The notes under the pieces are model-generated. The model worked only from the letters and a program-made list of their open reading frames with translations. It did not search any database and was not told the origin of the DNA. A DNA stretch of 64,000 nt. Source: Blastobasis lacticolella (taxonomy: Eukaryota; Arthropoda; Insecta; Lepidoptera; Blastobasidae). The stretch is from positions 4,840,122-4,904,121 of the forward strand of contig LR990044.1 of NCBI GenBank assembly GCA_905147135.1, in the 5' to 3' direction. Below, one piece after another: positions 47,537-62,400 of the stretch. The number at the start of each line of letters is the position of its first letter. Position 1 is the first letter of the stretch. Made by a program: the position numbers and the translations under genes.

Positions 47537-50500
47537 ACTCCTCCCTCTCCACGGCAGCCTGGCTGCGGCCGAGCCTCACACCTCTCATTCAGTTGCGCCG
47601 ATCCGAATGACGGTAAGTCCCCACTCACTATTTAACTACCTTAATGACAATATTCGGTACGACTTTTTTATATTTTTAAAGAGTAATTTTGTCTTTTTCA
47701 GGACAATGGCGAAAATCGATTGCTGGCGAAAATCCCAGTTACACAAGACATGAAGAAACTTCGTTAGCCACGTAAATTATTCATTTTTTATTAAGTTAAT
47801 TCATTTATTCTGTATGACAATTAAAATACTAATATAATGGTCTTTTTAAATATTGCAATTTTCTTCATTATGTATGATTCAGATTATTGATGTAGATACC
47901 TAATTATGATGGTCATTCAAAGCGTATTAAATAATATCGTTCAGAGTTATTTTGTTTTCATTTATTATTTTCCCGTTTCTATGCACCACATCAATACCAC
48001 ACTCGCGTCTGCCTATAAACCCATACAAAAACGCCTGTACATCCATACACAAAATACGCCAAATGTTATAGGTACTCGCGATACAATTGTATACTTACTG
48101 AATTTGTTGCCACTCATAATTTTATTTATTAAATAATGAGTGTTTTTTTTTTCTTAAGTAAGGTTATTGTTTAAAACAATCCAAAACACACATGCACTGA
48201 AATGATTCTTAGGACCTTCTTCATGCGGTCGTTTCCAAATAATATTTTTTGTCTTTTAATCGTAACTGTTTGTTGAAAAGTAATTAATAACAAAGACGAC
48301 TTCTAAAAACAGCAAAAAAATATTATTTGCTGGTCATTACTGTAAAACCAATTAGGTGGAAAGACGTAGCCCGTCCATTGAGGTAGAGGGTGTAACGTCC
48401 ACCCTTTCATAGAGCCAACAAACTCTCATACTTTTCACACACACACTCATCCACACTGAAACCTAAGCTCTATCACTACCGCTACTAAACCGTCAGACTG
48501 AAAAACCTGCTTGCGATGTTTTGAAACTAATTAAACCGGTCTGTATGGTAGAAAATCAGTATTAGCGCTAAAATTAGCTGTCTTTCACGTTCTTCTCGGT
48601 CCATTGTGCAAGTTAAACTAAAATATCCAAAATAACATTTAAAATATATATTCAAATCAAATAAATGTTTAAACGTAATTGGTATAAAAGGTTACATGGA
48701 ATGTAAGGTTGGGTCATATTTACCTGTTTGATGTTTGACCGCTTGTAACTACCTGCGCAGGTGCACACCGACTAAACCGGTTTTAGAAACTAAAGGGGCG
48801 GGGTAACAACTGCGGCTACTGATAAGCCCGATAACTTCACATGATCACTTTAAAAATATGGGCGTTTGAAAATGTCTCGGGTCATTATGACCCAACCTAA
48901 CAGACGCCGGGTTAAGGCCATTTGTGATCGTCTATGGAACTCTACGTTATGGTGTTAGTAACCCCGATGCTTTTAGAGTGGAGAAGTATAAACAGGTATG
49001 GAATTATATTGTTAAAGAATTACAAGAGTTAATTAGATTACAGATTAATTTGCCAAAAGTTTCATAGCTAGAATTTGAAATCAGATTAATTTATTTGGTC
49101 TAAGGGAAATAAACAGGGCCCCCTCATTAGAGGAGGGGTAAGCTGCTCTAAAGCCTGATGACTGACTCCAGCATAACCTTCGCTACTCGCAGCCCATGCT
49201 TCACTCCGTAGCTTACTATATGAGTCAACCAGAGACGTCCTCATCCTACCCTGATATTTTATTTAAGAGAGGGCACAATATTTAAGGTATTTGTCTTGTC
49301 AAGTAGTATTTCGTAATATATCTTGTAAGAGGGCACAACAACAACAACCAATGCCTGTGGATAATATCCAGAAAATAATTTAAGGTATGATTATTTCAAT
49401 AAAGCATGTAGCTTACAATCAACAATATTGCCCAGAAATGAATCTAACACGTTGAAGGCGAAACATATTGAACAATAGACATTTTCAGTGCCTGCTCCTC
49501 AATGATGAGATGACTTAATTTGGCAGATCAGGTAATGACAGTAGAACGACTGCTATCTGACCTCCGTGACCCTACCAGGCGAACCTGATCAAATTGGCTG
49601 ATGGTTACACATACAGTCGCTTAAATATATGGGTTTTATCACGATGTTTTCCCATTCGATTAGTATTCGATTAATGTACACATAATAAAATAATGGTTGA
49701 CATTGCCACATTGATTTTCCAAACCTTGGCAATATCAATGTGGCAGATTTATTTGCCAAAATAGTTGCCAATTGTCTTGTAAAGGAAGAAGAACCGTAGT
49801 GCGCAGAGCAGATTTTCTAAAGTGGGAGACGCTTATAGTGTAAGATTTTATTGTTATTATTTAAATGGTATTGTTTGTATGGTATCCTTCGAAAGTTTCC
49901 TTGAAGGAGAAGGAGAATGACGGCTAAGGACTCTATCTTGCTTTTGTGAAACCACTGGTAAACACAAGCCTTGTTCTATTCTGCTGTATAACATATGACT
50001 CTTATGACACCCTCACTCATCGCTTCTTCTCCCGAACCAAAAACAGCCAGCGTTGGTAGCGCAACTCTATGCCGGTATGCAATGCAGCGGTTGCGATACC
50101 CGATTCCCGCCGAAACACACCGTGCGTTATTCGTAGCATCTAGACTGGCACTTCAGACAGAATAAACGCGATCGGGACTCAAAAAAACAGGCGCTTTTTA
50201 GGCGCTGGTAGTATGGTGTGTCCGATTGGAAGCAGTATAAGGAGCTGGAAGAAGCGGAGGAGAGAGGTTTGTGGACCCTTTTCACATAAAAACTACATGT
50301 TTTTATGGTATCGTTCGAAAGCTTTATTGAAGGAGGAAGAGAATGGCAACTGAGGACTTTTTTTGCTTTTATAAAACCACTGTCGAACACAAATCTTTTT
50401 TCTTTCAGCTGTATAACATATGACATTTATGACATCTTTACTCAAACAGGAAACAGACAGCCTTAATAGCGCAACTCTATGCAATGCAGCGGTTGCGATG

Positions 50501-53500
50501 CCCAATTCCCGCCGAAACACACACTGCGTTATTCGCAGCAACTAGACTGGCACTCCAGACATAATAGATGCGAGTGAGACTCAGAAAAGCGGCCATCAAG
50601 CCATTGGGAGAGCCACCAAGAGCAAGAAAGTCCCTCCCAAGATGGAGGGTGACGAAGATGATCGCCTGTCCCCACCGATTTCTGACAATATGAGGGTCTG
50701 CCAAGAGACGATAGAACGCAGGACAAATTAGACACCGAGCACAATATGAAGACTATAATTAAATCCATTATAATGTTTAAGACCAGCGAGCTATACACCG
50801 ACGATAAAATAGACGAGAGCCAGTACGACACCCTGATGTTAGAGAGAAAATAAAACTGAAAGAGACAAACATATCCAAAATTCCAGTCTTGACAAACTAT
50901 CAAAATCTTTCTAGTTAGGTACCTAAATATAAATAAAAATAAAAATAAATTCAACACCGACTGTTCGCGTAGGGACTCCTCCGTCAAAGAGGCCTTGAGA
51001 GCGGACTCACATGCCTCCACGTTGGAGGCTACATCTATCATAAATTACGGAGTAGTATATCCAATTTTAATAAATGTTTTTTTAAATCTGCTTTACGTGT
51101 TATCTTGAATACCATCTCTATAGAATAAAAAGTGACAATGAATAGGGTTAAGGTTATAATTTTTTAAATAACATATAAGAGGTAGTTCGAAATGTATAAG
51201 ATAAGTAGTATAAAAATAATTTACAAAATTTAAAACTAATATTATATTTACAAAAATTAATTTCATGTATTATAAATAAATTATTTATAATATATTACTT
51301 TAGCCGAAAAACTTCAAAACAATGATACCTAGGCCTCATACACCATGCTAGTGGACAGCGGTATTGTCATCGATGGCCGCCGCGCTGCTCGCTGGTATGG
51401 TACGCCGATAAATATTGGCGAAACCGCCATACAACTAGTGAGTTGTAACGGAATAAAATTAAAAGCTTCAAAGCTTCTTTATAACCAAATTTTATATCGT
51501 TGTCACAACTTTTGCATTTTACAATGGGTGGCGGTCTCGCCAGATCTACATAATTTAGCATTTCAGGTAGCTCTTTAAAGAGAGGTAGGGCATAGCGGGG
51601 TATCCCGTTCGAATTGGAGCCGCCCGACTGGGGAAGTTCCTTACAGAATACCGCAGCTAAACAATACTCTTTTAAATAGAATTGTGTTTCTGCCGGTGAG
51701 TAAGGTTTCCAGAGCTCCATGGGGTGGGAATTTGGGGAACCGTGGCTTTGGCAGTGGAGGGATATTTGCCTTTTTACTGCCAGAGTAACGTGTTATAGAG
51801 GTGGGCAACGCATTGGCGATAGTCTCGGTGTTGCTTATGTCTATAGGCAGTGGTGACCACTTTCCATCAGGTGGCCCGCTTGCCTGTTTGCCTATCGCAT
51901 TACATAAAAAAAAAAACTGTCCGTTCGCATTGTTCTTCCTAACATCTAGAAATATATTGCTAACCGCGAATGCATTTGCTTTTCCTTGGGGGCGCGTCTG
52001 GTCGGTCTATACGTAACTCAAGCATTTCTCCTATCCGAGTAAGGTAATACCTACAAGATAGAAACTTGGCCATTCACTATATGTAAGGAATGTCGGTGGC
52101 GTCGTGGCTAGCGGAAAAGGCTCGTAAGCTATAAGGTACTGAGGTCGATCCCCAGTGCCGCAGACTTTTTCCAAGTTAAGTACATACGTTGTAAGCACTA
52201 ACTGATGCTCCGCTGCGCTTCCGACAACCTCTCTCACTTCTTCCACATTCATCAATATTGTCATACCTACCTACCTACTTACTACTACTATAAAAATATC
52301 GAAAGGTAGTATAATTCAGCCTTACTTTAAATTACGCAAAATGTTCGTAAATTGTTTATATATCAGGTTTATATTAAGTTCCTACATATATCAATGTTTA
52401 TAGAAGATAATAAATATACTCAGTGCAAGCAATATGAAGCACATTGGTAAAAATATGTACAAGATTAGGCGGCATCAATTTGGAATACTTGTAACGTAAC
52501 CTTTTTAGAGGTCAGTACCAGATTCAGTTGATAAAGAGAAACTCAAAGATTCAGGGTAATGGGTGATGTTATTTCAGTCCAGAAAGCTAGCTTCTACAAT
52601 TAAATTTATAAAAATACTCTAGTAAAGCACAACAGTTCGAAAGAGAGGATCACTTATTTCACTTGGATAATGTTAAAGCAGGCCGAAAAGTACTGTTTGC
52701 AAACTGACTAAGCGACTATGTCAGCTTAAGATTTTCATAGAGAAAGATTGATGCAACATTGTGCAATTTTTTTTATTGAGACTTCAGAGATAAAATTTGA
52801 TGCAACCTTTGTGCATTTTTTAGTTTGAGACCGATCACTCATATTAATTTTTCATGGCGAATATAGTAACAACTGGTTACAATATAGATCCACCTTCTAG
52901 TTCGAAGGCTCGGAAAACTCTGCCTAATCCCTCCCTGCATTCTCCATTGAAGGCTCGGGTCTTCGCTTAAATACGTTCGAGAACGATTTGGCACAAAAGA
53001 AGATAATAACTTGACGGCTAAGGATATAATTCATGCAGATCTGATGAGTTATTGGATCCAACAGTTATCTAGAATAAGAGGAGCACATGAAAGATTAAAA
53101 TCTCCTTCGACTTTAAAAAATTGCCCACATGACAATATATATGACGTGACAAGAGTATAATAAACAAAACAGTTAAGTTAGATTCTTTAAAACCCCATTT
53201 TTGCAGTAATTGTTATAAAAATCAGTAAATACTGTCCCCAATGGAAAAAAAAAACTTCAAGGTGGCATTGAGGCCCGTCCGGATCCATAATAATAAGAAA
53301 ACAAGGAGTTACAAACGTGAGAATCCCGACACGCACCACAATACCCCTGTTTTTGTCCAGAAACCATCATTACTTTTATCAATTGGATATCTAGAAAACG
53401 AAAAATCATTTCCCGAAATCTATTTGAATCAAAACATTAGTATAACGTAGTTACAACGTAGTCTGATTTTACATAATTAATTTATTTTCCAGGGAAAAAT

Positions 53501-56045
53501 GATGAACAATCAGAGCCTGAAGGGCCAAATACGAAGATACCCATAAAAAATGATTATAAGTGGAAAAATTGAAAATATAAGTGTCAACGTGTTGAAAAAA
53601 ACGTTTAAACAGGAGTCCTCATAACCGTAAGTATTACATAACGCAAATAAATATCATATAAATATTTATCAATTAATCGGTAGAAATCTGTAAGACACTT
53701 ACCAAAAAGTGTTACGCGCGAGTTCAAAATATCGCACCATAGATCCCTTTCAACCATACAGTAATGCCGCTAGTTTAAAATGTATCAAGAAATCTCTAAA
53801 GGTCGTGTTTTTGGTTATACGAATAACTAAAATATAGAATAGAATACAAGTTCTGTGTCCCAAGAAACACATACTGACTTTTTAAACTTTTACATAGTTA
53901 TGTATTATGTTTGTGGAGACTGGAGCCTGTACTAGATTAAGAGTAACCTGTGTTACAGGTCTCCAGGCCTCTAAAAACCACCGGACTTAAACAATGGGTA
54001 CCTATTGCAAATTGTAATGTGTGGAAAAATTAAATATTATCTACTTAAACAATACTTAATACTACTTAATAATTGTGTTAAAGAAATACACTTTTGTTAG
54101 TACCATGCATAAAGTGTAAGTGTTTCATGTGTATGAATGGTTTGATGCGAGTGTGTGTGTGTGTGTGTGTGTGTGTGTTGTTACTAATTTTCTTTTCTTT
54201 GATTTGAGAATTATTGTTTGATTAGAATTATATATTATTAATGTAAATTACAGTTATGATGGAATTACAAAGAGCCCTTCCGTATTTTCATTATCGAGGG
54301 TTTGCAGCCATTTTGTAATTTTTTCTTTACATTTATTTTTGGGTAACGAGTAGATTTGCAGGTGTTGATTTACAATATTGTATTAGTAGTCTCCCAAAAA
54401 ACAGAAGAATCAATGAGAAAATGCTGTACTCCACGCCTTAGTTTCGCAGACTATATGTTTATGTCGTTTACTTAAATAAAGCAACTATGTGGGTAATTTT
54501 ATGATCAATATTAAATGTTACCACATTTTATTGAGAGGCCGCATCACCAATATTGATAGACCAAAGGTCATATAAGTACCTACATATAATTAAAACTTTT
54601 ACTCTGTAGGTATTTGGGCCATTTCTCACAGGTATTGATGAATGTTATCTATCTTAAACCTTATCTAAAGGCGTTAACAGTACTGCAGTTGCTAATTCAA
54701 TTCTTTGTGTAATCTCAAGATAATAATTAATTCTAACGGGCGTATTATTACATAATTTAACACAAAATTTTAACAAAAATATCTCAGTAAAGAACTTTCA
54801 ATAACTTTTACATTTATTTGTAAATTTTGTAATGAAAGAGACTATTACTAGTTAAAACATTATGAAACTTTTTGATACTCTCAATTTTTTATAATTTTGA
54901 GAGAAACTAGAGTGATGTCAAACAAATACCAAAAACATTGTTTTATTCTAAAAGTACATGTTCCTAGGTTTTTTTTTATTTATAAATGTTAAACGGGTTT
55001 ACAAAAAATCCATCGATCCAAGTATTATTATATTTTGATGGATTTGCAATTTTACTTCTTCGTTGAGTGTATAATCGTCACGGACAATTGCTGATAAGAT
55101 TACAAAGCCAAGCGCGCCCTAAGCCACGCCCCGCGCACTGCCCTCGGGATAAAACAGCCTGTGTCAAACCAGTGGAGTTATTCGTGCCCCGCAACCCGAG
55201 TGGATCACAGCGTTTAAAATTACCTTAGTGAGTTCATTCGCAATGGCCTTCAGCGGAGAACTGTGTGAAATGAACGAGAATAAAGTGGTAAGTTATTTTG
55301 TATTTAGATAGGTAAATAAAATTTATGTTTATTGTCAAAACAATATCTTCAAGTGGTTTTAAACATCAATTCTGTTGTAAATTTATATTTCTGCCTTATT
55401 ATATAATAGTAGAGTAAAGTAAAGAGTGGTAGCTGAAGTTTGCTGTAGAAAAATTCAATTAATTTGTGAATCCATTTGTTTAAAAACCAGTGTTAAATTA
55501 ATAATTTTTATTTGCAGAATAAAGAGAGCATCGAAAACGAATTCCAGGCTATACAGGCTATATTTAACGAAATAGTCGCGGAATGCGAAAATCTGCTGTT
55601 GGAAGGGGCTCTGCAGCGAAACGGAGAGAGACCTGCTTTCGACCCGAGAAATCCCATTCCCGGCAGGCCTCCCGGAAAGCATCCACCGCTGTGTAAGGTA
55701 GGTAATAAAATATAATATTTGACTGTCTTAATGACTGTGCAATAGCCTCATAGCCTGTAGTAACATTTGCTTTTGATTTATATTTAAATCTGTTCCTTTT
55801 TAAATGATAATAACTTTGACAACATCTGGCCCAAATCACGGCTAATGGTCCTTTTTAAAAACATTTTGGTACTTTTAGCAATGGTATTAATATTATTAAT
55901 TCATTTCAGAAAGAACAAGATTATCGGAAGAGGATGCTGATGCGAGAACGTCGTAGAAAGGAAAGATTGGCTGTAAGTATTTTCATTAGACTTTTTCATT
56001 TTCTTTTCAGTCTTCATTTATCAATTGAGGATCGCAGCTAATTGC
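47176..56045. repeat. Array unit 3, with a 5.9 kb internal deletion
   Basis: Unit length is 8870 against 14798. Sequence passes from GTTTATGTCGTTT (unit 1 position about 24919) straight to ACTTAAATAAAGC (unit 1 about 30797) at 54470. The joint shares about 3 T with both parents, which suggests end joining. Lost are the LINE, foldback, histone-type gene, (TTTA)n and flanks. The gene's exons and promoter are untouched. Confidence 0.92.
54465..54475. other. Deletion junction in unit 3
   Basis: The joint GTCGTTT|ACTTAAAT has nearby substitutions (CTATATG for CTTTATG at 54451, and AAGAATC for AAGAACC at 54405). It is the only large structural difference between units within the window. Confidence 0.85.
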
Positions 56046-56406
56046 CTTTATATGTTTTTCAGAAAATATGTGCGCAACAGCTGAATCTTCCGAGTCAGCT
56101 CACCGAGAAGATGTCACCCAAAGATGTCGATCTTCTTGTCCCTACACTGCAAGGTAATTTATGTGCTATTCAATTTAATAAATTTCAAAAATAATTATTG
56201 GGTAGGTACCTACACACGAGTAGCAACGAAATCGCCACAGTTTCTAATAATTAGTATTTTCTAAGTTGTTTCGTCTGTAACATAAATTTAATAGGTAATT
56301 ATTTATTTCAGCAGCAAATCTCTCTACTAGCGAGGATTTGGTGTCGAAAATGATATCGACATTGGGCGACATCGATCGGGAGGAGTTCCACTGTTACCTT
56401 GGTTGA
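55243..56406 (+). CDS. Array gene copy D, five-exon reading frame
   Basis: Exons are 55243-55287, 55518-55697, 55910-55972, 56063-56153 and 56312-56406, with TGA at 56404-56406. The +1 frame runs to 56482 and exon 6 at 56572-56637. The promoter ATAAAA is at 55149. The 5' half lies in the shortened unit 3, so its upstream region beyond about 770 bp (left of 54470) differs from copies B and C. The coding sequence matches copy C. Confidence 0.75.
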
Positions 56407-59400
56407 ACTCCTCCCTCTCCACGGCAGCCTGGCTGCGGCCGAGCCTCACACCTCTCATTCAGTTGCGCCGATCCGAATGACGGTAAGTCCCCACTCACTA
56501 TTTAACTACCTTAATGACAATATTCGGTACGACTTTTTTATATTTTTAAAGAGTAATTTTGTCTTTTTCAGGACAATGGCGAAAATCGATTGCTGGCGAA
56601 AATCCCAGTTACACAAGACATGAAGAAACTTCGTTAGCCACGTAAATTATTCATTTTTTATTAAGTTAATTCATTTATTCTGTATGACAATTAAAATACT
56701 AATATAATGGTCTTTTTAAATATTGCAATTTTCTTCATTATGTATGATTCAGATTATTGATGTAGATACCTAATTATGATGGTCATTCAAAGCGTATTAA
56801 ATAATATCGTTCAGAGTTATTTTGTTTTCATTTATTATTTTCCCGTTTCTATGCACCACATCAATACCACACTCGCGTCTGCCTATAAACCCATACAAAA
56901 ACGCCTGTACATCCATACACAAAATACGCCAAATGTTATAGGTACTCGCGATACAATTGTATACTTACTGAATTTGTTGCCACTCATAATTTTATTTATT
57001 AAATAATGAGTGTTTTTTTTTCTTAAGTAAGGTTATTGTTTAAAACAATCCAAAACACACATGCACTGAAATGATTCTTAGGACCTTCTTCATGCGGTCG
57101 TTTCCAAATAATATTTTTTGTCTTTTAATCGTAACTGTTTGTTGAAAAGTAATTAATAACAAAGACGACTTCTAAAAACAGCAAAAAAATATTATTTGCT
57201 GGTCATTACTGTAAAACCAATTAGGTGGAAAGACGTAGCCCGTCCATTGAGGTAGAGGGTGTAACGTCCACCCTTTCATAGAGCCAACAAACTCTCATAC
57301 TTTTCACACACACACTCATCCACACTGAAACCTAAGCTCTATCACTACCGCTACTAAACCGTCAGACTGAAAAACCTGCTTGCGATGTTTTGAAACTAAT
57401 TAAACCGGTCTGTATGGTAGAAAATCAGTATTAGCGCTAAAATTAGCTGTCTTTCACGTTCTTCTCGGTCCATTGTGCAAGTTAAACTAAAATATCCAAA
57501 ATAACATTTAAAATATATATTCAAATCAAATAAATGTTTAAACGTAATTGGTATAAAAGGTTACATGGAATGTAAGGTTGGGTCATATTTACCTGTTTGA
57601 TGTTTGACCGCTTGTAACTACCTGCGCAGGTGCACACCGACTAAACCGGTTTTAGAAACTAAAGGGGCGGGGTAACAACTGCGGCTACTGATAAGCCCGA
57701 TAACTTCACATGATCACTTTAAAAATATGGGCGTTTGAAAATGTCTCGGGTCATTATGACCCAACCTAACAGACGCCGGGTTAAGGCCATTTGTGATCGT
57801 CTATGGAACTCTACGTTATGGTGTTAGTAACCCCGATGCTTTTAGAGTGGAGAAGTATAAACAGGTATGGAATTATATTGTTAAAGAATTACAAGAGTTA
57901 ATTAGATTACAGATTAATTTGCCAAAAGTTTCATAGCTAGAATTTGAAATCAGATTAATTTATTTGGTCTAAGGGAAATAAACAGGGCCCCCTCATTAGA
58001 GGAGGGGTAAGCTGCTCTAAAGCCTGATGACTGACTCCAGCATAACCTTCGCTACTCGCAGCCCATGCTTCACTCCGTAGCTTACTATATGAGTCAACCA
58101 GAGACGTCCTCATCCTACCCTGATATTTTATTTAAGAGAGGGCACAATATTTAAGGTATTTGTCTTGTCAAGTAGTATTTCGTAATATATCTTGTAAGAG
58201 GGCACAACAACAACAACCAATGCCTGTGGATAATATCCAGAAAATAATTTAAGGTATGATTATTTCAATAAAGCATGTAGCTTACAATCAACAATATTGC
58301 CCAGAAATGAATCTAACACGTTGAAGGCGAAACATATTGAACAATAGACATTTTCAGTGCCTGCTCCTCAATGATGAGATGACTTAATTTGGCAGATCAG
58401 GTAATGACAGTAGAACGACTGCTATCTGACCTCCGTGACCCTACCAGGCGAACCTGATCAAATTGGCTGATGGTTACACATACAGTCGCTTAAATATATG
58501 GGTTTTATCACGATGTTTTCCCATTCGATTAGTATTCGATTAATGTACACATAATAAAATAATGGTTGACATTGCCACATTGATTTTCCAAACCTTGGCA
58601 ATATCAATGTGGCAGATTTATTTGCCAAAATAGTTGCCAATTGTCTTGTAAAGGAAGAAGAACCGTAGTGCGCAGAGCAGATTTTCTAAAGTGGGAGACG
58701 CTTATAGTGTAAGATTTTATTGTTATTATTTAAATGGTATTGTTTGTATGGTATCCTTCGAAAGTTTCCTTGAAGGAGAAGGAGAATGACGGCTAAGGAC
58801 TCTATCTTGCTTTTGTGAAACCACTGGTAAACACAAGCCTTGTTCTATTCTGCTGTATAACATATGACTCTTATGACACCCTCACTCATCGCTTCTTCTC
58901 CCGAACCAAAAACAGCCAGCGTTGGTAGCGCAACTCTATGCCGGTATGCAATGCAGCGGTTGCGATACCCGATTCCCGCCGAAACACACCGTGCGTTATT
59001 CGTAGCATCTAGACTGGCACTTCAGACAGAATAAACGCGATCGGGACTCAAAAAAACAGGCGCTTTTTAGGCGCTGGTAGTATGGTGTGTCCGATTGGAA
59101 GCAGTATAAGGAGCTGGAAGAAGCGGAGGAGAGAGGTTTGTGGACCCTTTTCACATAAAAACTACATGTTTTTATGGTATCGTTCGAAAGCTTTATTGAA
59201 GGAGGAAGAGAATGGCAACTGAGGACTTTTTTTGCTTTTATAAAACCACTGTCGAACACAAATCTTTTTTCTTTCAGCTGTATAACATATGACATTTATG
59301 ACATCTTTACTCAAACAGGAAACAGACAGCCTTAATAGCGCAACTCTATGCAATGCAGCGGTTGCGATGCCCAATTCCCGCCGAAACACACACTGCGTTA

Positions 59401-62400
59401 TTCGCAGCAACTAGACTGGCACTCCAGACATAATAGATGCGAGTGAGACTCAGAAAAGCGGCCATCAAGCCATTGGGAGAGCCACCAAGAGCAAGAAAGT
59501 CCCTCCCAAGATGGAGGGTGACGAAGATGATCGCCTGTCCCCACCGATTTCTGACAATATGAGGGTCTGCCAAGAGACGATAGAACGCAGGACAAATTAG
59601 ACACCGAGCACAATATGAAGACTATAATTAAATCCATTATAATGTTTAAGACCAGCGAGCTATACACCGACGATAAAATAGACGAGAGCCAGTACGACAC
59701 CCTGATGTTAGAGAGAAAATAAAACTGAAAGAGACAAACATATCCAAAATTCCAGTCTTGACAAACTATCAAAATCTTTCTAGTTAGGTACCTAAATATA
59801 AATAAAAATAAAAATAAATTCAACACCGACTGTTCGCGTAGGGACTCCTCCGTCAAAGAGGCCTTGAGAGCGGACTCACATGCCTCCACGTTGGAGGCTA
59901 CATCTATCATAAATTACGGAGTAGTATATCCAATTTTAATAAATGTTTTTTTAAATCTGCTTTACGTGTTATCTTGAATACCATCTCTATAGAATAAAAA
60001 GTGACAATGAATAGGGTTAAGGTTATAATTTTTTAAATAACATATAAGAGGTAGTTCGAAATGTATAAGATAAGTAGTATAAAAATAATTTACAAAATTT
60101 AAAACTAATATTATATTTACAAAAATTAATTTCATGTATTATAAATAAATTATTTATAATATATTACTTTAGCCGAAAAACTTCAAAACAATGATACCTA
60201 GGCCTCATACACCATGCTAGTGGACAGCGGTATTGTCATCGATGGCCGCCGCGCTGCTCGCTGGTATGGTACGCCGATAAATATTGGCGAAACCGCCATA
60301 CAACTAGTGAGTTGTAACGGAATAAAATTAAAAGCTTCAAAGCTTCTTTATAACCAAATTTTATATCGTTGTCACAACTTTTGCATTTTACAATGGGTGG
60401 CGGTCTCGCCAGATCTACATAATTTAGCATTTCAGGTAGCTCTTTAAAGAGAGGTAGGGCATAGCGGGGTATCCCGTTCGAATTGGAGCCGCCCGACTGG
60501 GGAAGTTCCTTACAGAATACCGCAGCTAAACAATACTCTTTTAAATAGAATTGTGTTTCTGCCGGTGAGTAAGGTTTCCAGAGCTCCATGGGGTGGGAAT
60601 TTGGGGAACCGTGGCTTTGGCAGTGGAGGGATATTTGCCTTTTTACTGCCAGAGTAACGTGTTATAGAGGTGGGCAACGCATTGGCGATAGTCTCGGTGT
60701 TGCTTATGTCTATAGGCAGTGGTGACCACTTTCCATCAGGTGGCCCGCTTGCCTGTTTGCCTATCGCATTACATAAAAAAAAAAAACTGTCCGTTCGCAT
60801 TGTTCTTCCTAACATCTAGAAATATATTGCTAACCGCGAATGCATTTGCTTTTCCTTGGGGGCGCGTCTGGTCGGTCTATACGTAACTCAAGCATTTCTC
60901 CTATCCGAGTAAGGTAATACCTACAAGATAGAAACTTGGCCATTCACTATATGTAAGGAATGTCGGTGGCGTCGTGGCTAGCGGAAAAGGCTCGTAAGCT
61001 ATAAGGTACTGAGGTCGATCCCCAGTGCCGCAGACTTTTTCCAAGTTAAGTACATACGTTGTAAGCACTAACTGATGCTCCGCTGCGCTTCCGACAACCT
61101 CTCTCACTTCTTCCACATTCATCAATATTGTCATACCTACCTACCTACTTACTACTACTATAAAAATATCGAAAGGTAGTATAATTCAGCCTTACTTTAA
61201 ATTACGCAAAATGTTCGTAAATTGTTTATATATCAGGTTTATATTAAGTTCCTACATATATCAATGTTTATAGAAGATAATAAATATACTCAGTGCAAGC
61301 AATATGAAGCACATTGGTAAAAATATGTACAAGATTAGGCGGCATCAATTTGGAATACTTGTAACGTAACCTTTTTAGAGGTCAGTACCAGATTCAGTTG
61401 ATAAAGAGAAACTCAAAGATTCAGGGTAATGGGTGATGTTATTTCAGTCCAGAAAGCTAGCTTCTACAATTAAATTTATAAAAATACTCTAGTAAAGCAC
61501 AACAGTTCGAAAGAGAGGATCACTTATTTCACTTGGATAATGTTAAAGCAGGCCGAAAAGTACTGTTTGCAAACTGACTAAGCGACTATGTCAGCTTAAG
61601 ATTTTCATAGAGAAAGATTGATGCAACATTGTGCAATTTTTTTTATTGAGACTTCAGAGATAAAATTTGATGCAACCTTTGTGCATTTTTTAGTTTGAGA
61701 CCGATCACTCATATTAATTTTTCATGGCGAATATAGTAACAACTGGTTACAATATAGATCCACCTTCTAGTTCGAAGGCTCGGAAAACTCTGCCTAATCC
61801 CTCCCTGCATTCTCCATTGAAGGCTCGGGTCTTCGCTTAAATACGTTCGAGAACGATTTGGCACAAAAGAAGATAATAACTTGACGGCTAAGGATATAAT
61901 TCATGCAGATCTGATGAGTTATTGGATCCAACAGTTATCTAGAATAAGAGGAGCACATGAAAGATTAAAATCTCCTTCGACTTTAAAAAATTGCCCACAT
62001 GACAATATATATGACGTGACAAGAGTATAATAAACAAAACAGTTAAGTTAGATTCTTTAAAACCCCATTTTTGCAGTAATTGTTATAAAAATCTGTAAAT
62101 ACTGTCCCCAATGGAAAAAAAAAACTTCAAGGTGGCATTGAGGCCCGTCCGTATCCATAATAATAAGAAAACAAGGAGTTACAAACGTGAGAATCCCGAC
62201 ACGCACCACAATACCCCTGTTTTTGTCCAGAAACCATCATTACTTTTATCAATTGGATATCTAGAAAACGAAAAATCATTTCCCGAAATCTATTTGAATC
62301 AAAACATTAGTATAACGTAGTTACAACGTAGTCTGATTTTACATAATTAATTTATTTTCCAGGGAAAAATGATGAACAATCAGAGCCTGAAGGGCCAAAT

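Noticed and set aside
32378..56045. Array as a simple assembly artefact
   Set aside because: Units differ by substitutions, indels and a 5.9 kb deletion with consistent shared variants, which artefactual copying would not produce. Read depth would still be decisive.
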